NCBI GenBank assembly: GCA_904063045.1
Contig: CAJFCJ010000199.1
Coordinates: forward strand, 8,494-41,510
Length of the DNA stretch: 33,017 nucleotides
From: Dimorphilus gyrociliatus
Lineage: Eukaryota; Annelida; Polychaeta; Dinophilidae
Direction of reading: 5' to 3'
The number at the start of each line of letters is the position of its first letter. Position 1 is the first letter of the stretch. The position numbers were made by a program, and so were the translations under genes. Shown in pieces: positions 1-12,081 of the stretch. The notes under the pieces are model-generated. The model had not been told where the DNA came from, ran no database searches, and was given only the letters and a program-made list of their open reading frames with translations.

Positions 1-250
1 CCTGTTCAATACAACAAAGTACAAAAAATTTCTATACTATAGTGGTTTCATATGCGTATTAAAAATATTTCCTTAAACCATATTGAACTTTAACAAAAGT
101 CTCAACATTGTTGTATTACAATAGCCACCATTTCATCAGTTTTGATCTAAAGTATTTAATAAAAATATTAAAGAGTTCAAAAATTCAGCCAAGCTCATAA
201 TCAGGTTATTTGAAAGGGAAGCCTGTTGCATTTACTCTCAGCATTCAAAT

Positions 251-3200
251 ATGGGAGAAAGACATCCCTTGGAAAAGGCTGGATTATTATCCTTTTTTTT
301 TCTACAGTAAGCATGTTCAATGTATAGTAATTATGTTTATTGAATATGAAAAATTTATTTCAGTTGGGTATACTGTTTTTTGAAGCAAAGATCTTGGCAA
401 GAAAATTTAAAAGGTTTAGAACCTCCTAAAGAATATTCTTCTCAAGTTGTTCACCAAACTGCTAAAGAGTAAAAGCTCAATATGAAAAGAGAACAGTATT
501 CTTTCATAACAAACTTTTTATTATTTATTTCAGACATATCAATGAATATTTTAGAAAAACAGGAAAAGTTTCTCTCTTAAAAGCTCTGATGCCATTAATA
601 CTGAAACTTTATATAAAAATTATTTTGATAAGATGTTTTAGTGTAGGTTTTATTTAAAAAAAATAGGAAAATTCTTAGATTAAGATATCTCATACTAAAA
701 CATTTCAGATTTTTTGTCTGATTCTCTTACCATATCTATTTGAAAAAATTGTCAATGATTTAGAAAGCAAAGTTTCATATTCAACTTACCTAATTGCTTT
801 AGTAATGGGTAATTATCTAAAACTCTTTTTCAAATCACATTATATATATATATATATAATCAAATACATCATTGTTTTTTTCTACTTTGTAGTATCTCTA
901 CGTTTAATTGATGGTTTTTTGGTTAGATTAAGTGTCATTTTTTCTATTTATACTGGAACTAAAATTCGTTGTATACTTAGCTGTTGTTTATTTGAAAAGG
1001 TTTAATTTAAAATGGCATCCCTTTCAATTAAATAATAATATAAAGTTCTTTTTTAGATATTAAGAATGGATTACCAAAGCTACCAGCATTTAACAGCTGG
1101 ATTTATAGTATCAACATTCTCAACTGATGTTGAACAAGTTTTCATATTTTTTTATAACACAACAACCAGCATTTCTTGTATACTTTTTGTATTGGCGAAT
1201 GCAATAATGATTGGTATTTGGTATAGCTTATACGCTTCCTTAGTCTATTGTTCATTGGTTATATTTATTTTATCATTTCAAATTATAATGAGTGGTAAAC
1301 AAGGTTCATTCAGATTAAAAATTGCTGAAAGAACTGATGATAGAGTATTCTTTATGAATGAAATTTTAGCTGGAATAAAAACAATTAAAATGCTGGTTTG
1401 GGAAAAAATTTTTGTGGATAAAATCAATGCTCTTAGAAAAAATGAAATGAAATTTATATTAGAATCATATTTGTATAGAATCCTGAATAAAATATTTGTG
1501 GTTACAGGTGGTCGTGTTACACTCTTAATAGTTATAATCACAACTAAACTTGTTTCCTTAAATACAATTACTTTTGGAAGCTACACAAAATTGTTGTTAC
1601 TCTTATATGGTTCAGAGTGTGAAATATTCATGTATCTTCCCTTTTTTGTTTATTCATTAAGACAAATGATATCATCAATATCAAGACTTGAGGTATTCAG
1701 CTTCAAGAAATATTCAATTATAAAAAATATTATACATATATATATAATTATGAATATTTCCAATTAGAAAATCCTAAAAGTTCCTGAAAAGTCTGAAACT
1801 AAATATGGTGAAAAAGAATTTTCAACTAAAAGCAACAAAGTTTCTTTAAATATATCAAATGTTTATACTGGGTGGAAGGTAGAAACGTATTTTTCACTGA
1901 AATATTGATTTTTATCTGAAAATTTCTACTTTCTGTTAATATTTAGAACAGCAACAGTTCAACTAACTCTAAACAATGTCTAAATAATATTACCATTAAT
2001 AGTCCACAAGCTAATTTAATTGGAATCCATGGTAGAGTTGGTTCTGGGAAGGTGATTATTTTTGTTGTTATTATAGTTGTAATTTTCTTTTATTATATTA
2101 TTTTAGTCAACATTACTACTATCTATACTTAGAGAAATTCCCATATCATCTGGTTACATTAGTCCTTTTAAAAAAATGTCATATCTACCACAAGAACCAT
2201 GGTTATATAATGGTTCAATAAAAGAGAACATACTATTTCATGAAAAACTTCAAAAGGAAAGATATAATGAAGTACTACGTGCCACTTGCCTGGAAAAGGT
2301 TCTTTGCAATTTATATTTTATTTAAATTTAATGGAATTTCACAACAGGATATCAAAGAATGGAGTTATGGGGATGAAACTTTAGTTGGTGAAAGAGGTAT
2401 GATGGTAAGTGGTGGACAGAAAAGTAGAATATGTTTGGCAAGAGCAATTTACAGAAATGCTGACATTTATTTACTAGATGATCCATTAAGTGCTTTAGAT
2501 GAAAGAATAGCACAGGAGGTTATGTTAAAGTGTATAAAAGGCTTTTTAAAGGATAAATTAACTGTTTTAGTAAGCCACCAAATGCGCTCTCTTAGATTAG
2601 CAGACGTTACATTTGAGTTAGAAGATGGAATCTGTAAAGAAACCCAATTATCTTTAATTGAAACATCTTTAGAAGATCAATACCCAAACAAGCCAGATGG
2701 CAAAGTAAATAATAAACAATTTATTGATGAAGAAGAAAGTTCAGATGGGATGGTTGAAATAAAAACCTATTTGGAATATTTTAAAAATGGCAGCTTCGGT
2801 TTAATTGCACTTTTCTTAATACTTTTCATTCTCGTATTTCTTCTCATGGTTTCAATTGACGTGGGATTAAGTTTTTTATCAACTCAGGAATGGAGAGATA
2901 AAACTTTGTATGGTATACTATTAATGTTGTTATTGATTGCTTTCTTGGAATGTGTTAGACAGTGGATATTTATTATTAATATTTCAATGAGCTCAAACAA
3001 TATTCACAACAATTTATTCAAAAAAGTAATGACTTTACCAATGAAATTTTTCAATGCAAATTCAAAAGGAAGAATTCTAAACCGATTTTCCAGAGATTTA
3101 TTTTTTGTAGATTCCATATTAATTGATACATTTGATCAAATAATTTTCTATTTTGGACAAACATTTTTTACAATACTAGTGGCAATTTATAACATGGTCT

Positions 3201-4556
3201 ATCTTATAATTCCATTCTTTATTTTCTGTTTTCTTTTGGTATTTTCATTTCTAAAATTTTCAACAAAAACAAGTGAATTGAAAAGATTAGAAGCCATAAA
3301 AAGAACACCTTTATATGAACAATTAGACGATGTAACTAATGGCATAATCACAATCAGAAACTTTGAAAAAGAAGAAACATATATGCAAAAATTTTATAGT
3401 GCCTGTGATAATCATACAAGTGTTTCTTTAATTTTAGAATCTTTCTATAGATTTACACAGCATATATATCTCACAATTAATATTGGTTTCATTACAATAT
3501 TAATAATGTTTGCTATTTGTTTTTCTTCAAGTTCAAATTACATACTTTTGTCAATTCTTATTTCTTATCTATTTAATATCTCAGAAATATTTCAATTTAT
3601 TTTGAAACTTTTATCAGATTTTAATATAATGGTAAGAAAAAGAAACAAATTTCAATTTTTTTTTAATAATTTTTTATTACAGATGACTTCTATTGAAAGA
3701 ATAATATATTACACTTCACTTGATTCTGAATGTAAAAAAATAGAAAATGATCACCAAATATCTCAAAAATGGCCTGAAAATGGTCAACTTGTTTTTAAAA
3801 ATGTTTCTCTAAAATATGATAATACACTACCATGGGTTCTTAAATCTTTGAATATAGATATTTCTTCAGGGGAAAAAGTAAAAATTCTTTAAAGTTGTTA
3901 AGTAGGACACTTATTTATATACCATTCATTTTCAGATTGGTGTTGTTGGAAGAACAGGAGCTGGGAAAAGTTCATTGATAAATGCACTGTTTCAATTAAA
4001 TGAAATTCAAGGTGAAATTCTGATAAATGGTATAGATATTGTAAAAAATGTCGAGTTACAGCAAGCAAGATCAGTTTTAACAGCTATACCCCAAGATCCA
4101 GTTCTATTTTCAGGATCTCTGAGATGGAATTTGGATCCTCTAGATAAATATACAGATGATGAAATTTGGATTGCTCTCCAAAAAGTTCACTTGTCTGAAA
4201 AAATATTCAATTTGAAACATGGCCTTGATTCAATGATTACAGAAGGTGGAAACAATTTAAGTGTTGGAGAAAAGCAACTATTGTGCTTAGCTAGAGCTCT
4301 TTTAAGGAAGAGTAAAATTTTAGTAATTGATGAAGCTACAGCAAATGTTGATATTAAAACTGATGAGGCAATTCAAAAAATTATAAAATTACATTTTACC
4401 AAATGTACTACAATAACTATAGCTCACAGATTAAGCACAATCAAGAATTCTGACAGAATTATTGTTATTGATCAGGGTGAAATTGTTGAAATTGGAAGTT
4501 TCATTGAACTTATGGAAAAAAAAGGATATTTTTACAAATTAGCTAAAAATAAATAA
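251..4556 (+). CDS. ABCC-family (MRP4-like) ABC transporter, 12 exons, complete
   Basis: Probable plasma-membrane ATP-driven exporter of organic anions and conjugates. Exons by splice sites and phase: 251-306, 364-468, 534-642, 709-808, 893-999, 1057-1692, 1768-1878, 1947-2051, 2107-2298, 2348-3631, 3683-3877, 3936-4556. They sum to 3,621 nt (1,206 residues) with every phase kept. The order is TMD1-NBD1-TMD2-NBD2 with no extra N-terminal TMD0, as in short MRPs (human ABCC4 is 1,325 aa). NBD1 has Walker A GRVGSGKS (about 437-444), signature VSGGQ (527-531), Walker B IYLLDDP and H-loop VSHQ; Asp replaces the catalytic Glu, as is usual in ABCC NBD1. NBD2 has GRTGAGKS (1005-1012), signature LSVGE (1108-1112, normally LSVGQ), VIDE (1130-1133) and IAHR. 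The start is the first ATG before the conserved segment EKAGLLSFFFL. Introns are 49-84 nt; the 51-nt intron at 3632-3682 contains no in-frame stop. An AATAAA overlaps the stop codon. Subfamily assignment is from recall of human ABCC4, not from a tree. Confidence 0.95.
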
Positions 4557-6833
4557 TGATAAAATATATCATTTAAATTTTCCATTTACATTTCAAGTTT
4601 TCTTTTATAAAAAATGTATAATTTTAAAGTAAACACCTTATATGTACTTTGCAAATAATGACTTGGAAGGCTTCCACAACAAACTTAAAAGAAAATTCTT
4701 CATTTTATTGCACTGTAGATGAATTAAAGAGAGAAAGTGATCTAATTGATGTTTAGCAAAAGCTACTGTCAGAAAGAAAGATTTTTGTATGATACAAAAA
4801 AAAAAACTATGCCAAAATGTAGAAGAAAATTTATGAATATTTGGATGAATTTGAAAATAGTGATATTTGTGCTGGTGAGCTTTTGGAAAAATGTTCAGCA
4901 ATTTATCATGTATAAATCTGTCTGCTATCAATGTTTCTACTCTAAATAATTCTATTACAATTTAATACACATGTAAAAAACAAGTTTTTCACTGTCTCTA
5001 TTATTTCAACTAAAAATATTATTACTTTAAATGTAATTATACAACTTTTGTAGTTTTGATGTAATAGTTAGGCACAGTGGGTGTTTTCAACAGTGGGCGT
5101 TTTCAACAACCACCCTATCTAATCATATGAAGATATATATATAAATTATTACAGACTGAAGGAATTATGTATTTATATTAAGTAAATAATTTACAATGAA
5201 CAAAACAAATATATACCCTCCTTGAAAGTATCATATATACAGTATGTATTGCCTTATATTGAGTCTGTAGAACAGACTTTCAATGTTGCTATAACTTCTG
5301 AACCATTGGACATAATTAAATTCTGTAAAAAGATTTGAGATCGCTGTATCAATGTTAATGTATGTACCAAAATTCAGCCGTCCATATTAATTAATAACAA
5401 ATTTAGTTTTCACCTGCCGAATGTTAAATATATTGGCTTGGATAATTTTTTTTTAATGTTGCCATAACTCTTCAACCATAAGAGATAATTGAATTCTATA
5501 AAAAGATTTGAGATCTGTATAATGGTATTATTCTATATTCCAAATTTCAAAGCTCTATGTATACTAAAAGCAACTGTAATTTTTAAAAGAAAAATACAAT
5601 TTAAGCTTAAACATTAAAAGGTAAAAAAAAGTTGGATAAAATATGAAGAAAATAAATGTGACATATTATCAAACTATATATATGTATGTGTATTATTTAT
5701 ATACAAAAACCTATCCATTCAAGTGACTAAAGAAGATAATAATATTGTAATATACATAGTATATATTTAATTTCTATTAAAGTTTTATATTGGCTCACAT
5801 TTTGTAAAGACATTTAGCATCAGCAAAAAGACATAAAACTATATAAAAAATAACAAAATTGTACTTAAACTAATAAGAATTTTAAACATTTTTTGACAAA
5901 TGTTTGTAACAGAACTGTTAAAAAATAGAGTTCATTGAAAATCAGATCTCAGCAACTACTTGGCTGATTTTAATGAAATTTGAAGCAAAATTATTGTCAA
6001 GATGATTACAAATCAGATACAAGTCAAACAAATTTGTAAAGTGATTATTACAATACAAAAAATTAATTTTTTTCAATACATAAAGTACTTTTTCAAAGTT
6101 ATGCCTAGGCATATTGTATTGCATTTTTTATGCATATGTTTTAAATATGTTATATTTAACAAAATGTAATAAATGAATATTTTAATTTATAATACTTTGA
6201 GATTATTTCATTTAAGATGATCAAGGTATTTAGAAAATTGAAAAGTGAAAGTTAATTTATATATCACCAAAAAGTACAATAGAACACATGAACCTATTAT
6301 TGTTTTCTTCTGATGGCAAGCACTGTACATCAGACAATAACATATTACATAAGAGAAATATTTTGAGAAGTCCCCCATTCACCTTTCATAATTGAATTAA
6401 TCAAACATTGTGTAAACAATACTGTTGAATAGTGAATATAATCTAAACATAAAATTTAAGCATAATTGATAATTAATTGAACTAGTTTTAGTTGAAAATC
6501 CTAAATGTATGGATTAATAAATTGTAATATTAATGCTAGGTTGCAAATAGCAAATATTCTTTAAATAATTCAATAGGTTTTATTGCTGTGTAATGTGTAT
6601 GCACTGCCCTACGCGAAACCATGTCACTACTGCTTATCTTTATCAGTGCAATCTGCATAGTACAATACTGGTTCAATACTACTTCTCTATTATAGAGTAT
6701 AGCTGACGAATGTATGTGTACAGTGTACGGAAATCAAAGTTAAAATTAACAATAAAATTCAAAAAAGATTTCAAAATTTAAATCAAATTTTCATGATAAT
6801 AGATTCAAATTTTTCCCTTATCACATTTAAACT
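4557..6833. other. Intergenic stretch, no convincing gene
   Basis: AT-rich non-coding sequence downstream of the transporter. A short coding-like stretch lies at about 4639-4910 (+): translated in pieces it gives motifs such as VDELKRESDLID and YEYLDEFENSDICAGELLE, but it is broken by stops and frame changes. It could be a decayed exon of an unrecognised gene. A loose two-copy repeat lies at 5281-5570. Nothing else could be supported. Confidence 0.4.
5281..5570. repeat. Two loosely repeated units of about 175 bp
   Basis: A block around 5281-5340 recurs around 5456-5515. Shared words are AATGTTGC(T/C)ATAACT, an AACCAT word, and AAAAAGATTTGAGATC about 45 bp later. The copies are diverged and contain no ORF. 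They may be parts of a dispersed repeat family or a decayed tandem duplication. Confidence 0.5.
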
Positions 6834-7113
6834 TGATGGCTAATGACATACTGGGCATAATTATTGATACTTTTAATCAGAAATATTTTTCTCTTTGCTG
6901 TTTACTTCATTTTTAGAATAAAATACGAATATTATTGAAGAATGGTATATGTATTTTAATGTTTTTACCAGTTTTCTTTGAATTATGTAATGCTATTAAT
7001 AGAGAAATGAATTATTTCATTGTATTGTCTATAAGTGAAAGATAACTATTACATTTCTTGGAATATTTTCAGGCTAATTTGTTTTTTAAGCATTGATACC
7101 CTTGTAGATCAAT
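6834..7113 (+). repeat. Dispersed repeat, copy of internal MULE-like element sequence
   Basis: About 280 bp matching 26890-27166 in the same orientation with few differences by eye. Shared words include GGCATAATTATTGATAC, TTTTTCTCTTTGCTGTTTAC and CAGGCTAATTTGTTTTTTAA. The copy at 26.9 kb sits inside an element with terminal inverted repeats; this copy lacks those ends and the transposase exon. It is therefore probably a truncated relic of the same family. The following 7114-7680 holds no feature I can support. Confidence 0.8.
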
Positions 7114-7689
7114 TCTACTCTGATTTACAAAAGAAAAATGACAAAGAAAAATAGGTAATATGTTAATTGTTAAAAGAACCAATAATATTATTATATAGTC
7201 AGAGAATAAGTAATTACATTAATAGTAAATGCACAAAGCTGTTACTGTCTCAATCAATGGAACATGACATGATAGCATATGACCTTGATCTTGACAGCCA
7301 TAAACAACTGTATCTGAGCTTTCAGGTACTCTCAATTGTTTTTAAGCAATAATATCCTTCTCTAAATTCATTTTATAATTGTTATTTGAAAGAATAATTT
7401 ATGTAGTCAATGAACACAATGCCTAAGTTTGGCACCATGTCAAACTAACCTTACTGTAATTTATGAACACATTACATTTCCTATATTTGATCCTTTAGTT
7501 TAGTTGTTCCCTACAGTCTTTGTATGTACTACTTGTACTACTAAAGATGAAATGTAATGGTCTCCTAATTTATAAGTAACAAAAATTTGTAAGACTGCAA
7601 ATTTTTCAATATGAAACTTTTATTTAGATTTTCATAAATTCTAAAAATTAAGTAAAAGCTCCAAAAAACTTCCAAGTTGACTGAATATC

Positions 7690-7851
7690 TTAGTTTGTGT
7701 TGTCTGCTATCCAATCCAAATATTCAGATACTCTGACATAACCAGATGGTCTGTCAATTCTACAACCAACAATCACAAATGAAGTTATACCAGCAATTTG
7801 ACAGGAACCAGATGGGCCAACTGGACAGTTCAATGGACCACCCGAATCACC
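7690..7851 (-). CDS. Chymotrypsin/elastase-type serine protease, last exon (partial)
   Basis: Read on the minus strand from a clean acceptor (ATTCAG at 7857-7852), 53 codons run to a TAA. The peptide starts GDSGGPLNC, the active-site serine block of S1 peptidases. It continues with the conserved GITSF and VGC cysteine segment and ends RVSEYLDWIADNTN, the typical C-terminal helix. The encoded protein would be a secreted or extracellular endopeptidase. The residue that sets P1 specificity lies mostly in the missing upstream exon. A convincing exon with the catalytic His or Asp was not found upstream; the stretch at 8768-9280 has a faint similarity only. A dispersed repeat (7900-8130) lies directly upstream, so the gene may be broken. 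The exon itself reads cleanly. Confidence 0.85.
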   Translation of the reverse strand, partial: GDSGGPLNCPVGPSGSCQIAGITSFVIVGCRIDRPSGYVRVSEYLDWIADNTN

Positions 7852-7899
7852 CTGAATTGTAAAATTTGATATTTAGAATGATATTTATAATTAGGATCA

Positions 7900-8130
7900 T
7901 TGTCCTTTGTTGTATTGTAATTGTAGGAATCTCAAGCTTATCAAATTCGAATTCGTCCTCACCAATCATTTACCAATGTACCAAAGTTCTGGTCCAAATA
8001 GAACCTTTCAAGTTCGTCCACAAGTTGTCTCAACAAATGAAAATTTACAAGAAATTTACCAACAAAACACCAGTATTTTGTTCAAAGAGTATTTATTGAG
8101 TAAATGAGTTTCTAGTTCTAAACAAGCAAG
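7900..8130 (+). repeat. Dispersed repeat family R1, copy 1
   Basis: About 230 bp that recurs at 12515-12770 in the same orientation. Shared words are TTTGTTGTATTGTRATTGTA, GTCCAAATAG(A)ACC, GTCCACAAGT and CAACAAATGA. No coding capacity or terminal repeats are visible. It begins just outside the protease exon, so it probably inserted into, or marks the edge of, that gene. Confidence 0.7.
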
Positions 8131-8399
8131 TTTGAACAACCATCTACGAAGAGTGAAAAGTACAACAAATGATAAAAAAAGGCCATATGAAGCAATTTCC
8201 ACAAGATTTGGAAAATAAATGTCATTTGGAAAAAAAAATGATGTTATGTTGTATAACTTTGGTTATATTCTACATGCTTGAACTCTATTATTTTATGCAA
8301 CATATACATGTACATCTTAAAACCTACGCAAGAAAATGCTATAACATTGGCCAAACATAAGTCTGATTAGTCAGCTTCAAGGCTCATCTTTAATTACCA

Positions 8400-8475
8400 A
8401 TAAAGGTTTTGCCAAGTTATAATTTAATTAACTTGCCTAGGGTGTGGCCAAGTTATAATTCAATTAACCTTCCTA
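8400..8475 (+). repeat. Short tandem duplication
   Basis: GCCAAGTTATAATT(T/C)AATTAAC occurs twice, at about 8411 and 8448, each followed by a C/T-rich CCTA word. It is a simple local duplication with no visible function. Confidence 0.6.
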
Positions 8476-8767
8476 AATGTTCAACCTTGTAACATCCTCT
8501 TACTAAAGATAAATATGAACTACACATTTCAGCAACTGTAAAGTGATGATTGGATGTCAGAGGCAAACCTCAAAGTATATAAATCCTCACTATTCTCATT
8601 TGGCATGCAGCTTCCATCTGGACCCAAGGACCTGGGAAAATCATCTGGAAACAACCTCCACTGGAACCATCCATCTACTCCTCAACATTGGAAGACAGTT
8701 TGGTAATTTGGCAACCTGCTTTTACAAACTATCTACTCTGCTATCGAACTCTCATATTGTTACTTGC

Positions 8768-9310
8768 TTAAGTATTATTATTGTGAATAAACCGTTTTAA
8801 TTGAAACATTTGTTTAAAGGTTCGAGTAGAACCAGTGTTGTTATAACTTGCAAATGCATAGATTTTGCCAGCAAGAGCAGTACAATGTATTGCAATGAGA
8901 AAATTTCCACAGGTAAATTTCCCAAATGCTGTTTCTAATAAACTATATTCTAAATATTTATCATTAATAAAATGCCACAACCAGTGAAAGGTTAGGATAT
9001 ATGGAAAAGTTTTTAAAAAACTATAATCAATAATTGGAGTTGTAAACAAATCTAAAATGTTTACAAACAAATAAGATAATCCAATAATGAGGATCACTTT
9101 TAAAGTATCCAATTTGTAGAAATATTCATCTTCTCTAAAAATATAATTTCCATCCTCTGGAAAATTAATGAAATCATTAAATGGACTACTTTTATTTATA
9201 AAATAGTAAATTCTCTCATCAGATTTTAAATTTTCAACATCTATCATATAATTGGAAATTTCTTGAGATGATACAATCAAGATAATTGTTAACAGAAAAC
9301 TTTTGTGTCT
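8768..9310 (-). other. Coding-like minus-strand stretch, unassigned (possible protease remnant)
   Basis: An open stretch of 170 codons begins at 9280, and a hydrophobic run (FLLTIILIVSS) encoded just upstream looks like a signal peptide without a good start codon. The middle (FPEDGNYIFREDEYFYKLD) has protein-like composition. The end contains FTCGNFLIAIHC then SYNNTGSTRTFK, which faintly recalls the CGG-LI...HC region of S1 peptidases, but the TAAHC motif is absent. It lies upstream of, and on the same strand as, the protease exon at 7690-7851. It may therefore be decayed exons of that gene, or unrelated. I would not call a function. Confidence 0.25.
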
Positions 9311-9895
9311 GAATTGCAGTCATTACACAAGTGTTGATAATTAGTTACAAAAATATTTCCCAAATTTGTAAATATACAAAATTAGCATGATTCTAAATTT
9401 CATTAATTGAATTATACAATGGACTTGTTTTTTTAAGATTTTTTCCATTGAGGATATTGAAATCAATAGTAAATCAATTTCTGTGGTTTGTGGGAATATC
9501 TCCCCATAATTATTAGAAAAAACTTGAAAACTTTTTAAGTAATAGTTTATTATTGAAATAGATTGCAATATTCAAGTTTTCGGCAGAGTACTAATTTTTC
9601 TATGAGAAAATTTTATAGCAACCAATTTTTATGATGAAATAGTATTTTATTGATTAAATCTTGGTATTGATATAAAACTTTTAAAGTTCTCAAAAGAATT
9701 TTATTGTTCTTCAAATGCTTTGAAAACTATAAATTCTGTTTGAAAAAATATGCAATTAAAGAAGATTATTTGCAGCTCAAATTTTTAGATAAAACAAAGG
9801 TTAAAAAGAAAATTAGAACAAGATTACAGGTCTAAAGTATCAGTTAGAAATATTAAACATTAGAGACACAGATTGAGAAATTGAGTATGGTAGAT

Positions 9896-11135
9896 TCACA
9901 AAAATATGGGTGTCTTTTCAAAAACATCCAAAGTTTTGGACAGATATTTTAGTATTTCAAAAGGTTTTAAAATGTTATCCACATTAATCAGCCAACATTC
10001 TTCATTGTTTCTTTTCACTTTTTCTCCCTTTATTAGCTTGTTATCAATGTCGATTGAAATGAACTTTGATCCCAGGTTACCATCTGATTGAACTTCAGAG
10101 TGAAATTTATATTTCTTTTTCCCAATATCACTATAAGTCACCATATAGACTCAGTCTATAGACAATTTGTTAAAAGTGTGGACCACCTGATGCAGAAGTC
10201 CAGGGATCACTATTAGGAGAAAAATATAGTGGAACATCAACACTTAAAAAAGTGTCAGTTGTTTTGCAACTTATTCCCATCAATACTGATTTTGTGGAAC
10301 CAACCTTAGTTGCAACAACAGAGCCATAACTATCTGAAATCAGCATTTGCTGTGATCTATCTAATGTTGCTTTATCAGGATTAGAGAGGGAAAAACTAAA
10401 ATGTAAAAGATTCACATTAAGTGTTTGTTTCCCAATTGTGATGTCATTTATGTCAAATATTTAGATTTTTAAAATGATAAAAATAATTTGCTTACTTGCA
10501 ATTCAATTGTGAACCTTCATTATAAAATTCAACATTTCTTGTTGATGCTTCTTCACTTGAGATTTCAGCAATAATGTAAAAAATGAGATTCTTGTTATCA
10601 AAATCTAATTAACATAATTAAATAAATGTATAATATATAAAATTTGTAAAGAAAGTAAAAGATTTCTATACTAATTAAAGTTTTTATGTCAAAAGAAGCA
10701 GAATGTATTCCTTTAGTACATGTAAAACTGTGAGTAAGTGTCAGGAGTTCATTTATATTCTTATAGCTATTAGATGTAATAGAATAATGATGCACAGTAT
10801 TAATTAGATTTATAGATGTTCTATATAGTTCAGTCCCATCTGGTTTTGTTGTTTTTATACTAAAATAATAATTAAAACAGTTATAAAGAATTCAATAATA
10901 AACCAATAAACTTGCAAATTGGTGAACCTTCCATAGGTTGTAAACTGATGGTTGTTGAAGATTCTCTTTTAGTTGAAGGATTATAGTCTACAAGAATTAT
11001 AAAGGCACTTGAATTTGCTGTAAAAAATAGGAAACATAAGAAAATCTTCCAAAAAAATATAACTGTTTTATACAAACAAACATAAACACTAAGGAGAAAG
11101 AATGGAAAAAGAACAGAAATTAGTTTTCTCTCCAT
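9896..11135 (-). CDS. Secreted protein with two probable Ig-like domains (exon set, model incomplete)
   Basis: The minus strand shows a signal-peptide-like start at 11135 (MERKLISVLFPFFLLSVY). Coding blocks follow with matching phases: one ending TGC-AA before GT (about 10921), then 10860-10673, 10610-10498, 10399-about 10191, and a last block to the stop at 9896. Blocks 1+2 and 3+4 look like two copies of one domain. Each has a strand such as FIILVDY or FYIIAEIS, then a C-containing turn (EGSPIC, EGSQLNC) ending at the same phase-2 splice point, and a second Cys later (SFTC, GISC). EGSQLNC followed by a distant Cys resembles an Ig-like fold; this is inference. The 37-nt intron needed before the last block is suspiciously short, and the domain after it is unrecognised. 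The gene could be separate from, or part of, the protease gene downstream. Confidence 0.4.
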
Positions 11136-12081
11136 TTTTTCTTTTTCACATTTTCCTCTTCAAACACACACACACACAATATATATTTATATGTTTATGT
11201 GAACAAAGACTTCTTTTTCAAATTGTTTGGTTCTTTTTCTAGCAAATAATAGTCTATAATGAAGCTTTAATGAAGTCTCTTTCATGATTTAGGACAATTT
11301 TAAATAAAAAAAAAAGAATTTATTAAAATCAGACAATCATTTCTTTTAAATATTCAAAATGATCAATCAAAATTTTGTTAGACAGGACTTTTATTATATT
11401 TGACTGTCAAAGGGTTTAATGACTCTGAGAAACTCCTGTTTGAAAAGAAGTATGTCAAGTAGTTTGAAAAAAGAATACAGTGGTTTACACAGAAAAAGAG
11501 GTGGAAGTTAAAAAGCCTCATTCTAATTTGTGTTCATATTATTTTTTTAAGATGATAAAAAAATGTTGAAACAATGATGGTTTATGTATTCTGGTTCTTA
11601 CATCTACCTTCTAATCATATTTTTGCAAGTGGAGAGCTATTTGGTTCTGGTTGATGTTTATTAATCTAATGCTACAAAGTTTGGTACAAATGAAAAATTT
11701 GAAGGCTAAATTTTGGATTATGCTAAGGTCTTAACTAAGGGTAAAGGAAAAGGGCAAATACAGCAAAAGATTGAGTCAGGGTTAAGTTAAAAGCAATGAT
11801 TTCTGAATATTCTAATTACAAAGTTGCCAATTTTTGTGTTTAGAATGTTAACTGAATTGTAAATTAGTCAAATACAAATATACTACTTTAGTTGATTTTT
11901 TGCAACATTAATATATGTAGACTTATAATTTTAAGCCTAAAGTACTTTATAATGGTAGATATAAGGTGGACAACAGGAGTATATGGACACCGAAAATTTT
12001 GATAAGCCAACTTTTAATTAATGTTTCAAATTGTTTGTCTGCTGCAAATTAGTATTTTTTATCTAAATTTTTATAGAAAAA
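11136..12081. other. Intergenic stretch, no gene seen
   Basis: AT-rich sequence with a short (CA)n run at 11166-11178. A piece at 11965-12010 resembles one flank of the Tc1 fragment at 16080-16130 (TTTTGAATAGGCCAACAT-like words) and may be an isolated Tc1 end. No exon could be supported. Confidence 0.35.

Noticed and set aside
1278-1541. Minus-strand open frame inside the ABC transporter
   Set aside because: Lies opposite exon 6 of a well-supported gene and shows no independent protein features.
2240-2347. ATG at 2240 as the start of a separate half-transporter
   Set aside because: The frame before 2348 is intron and out-of-frame exon 9; splicing from exon 9 restores the conserved NBD1.
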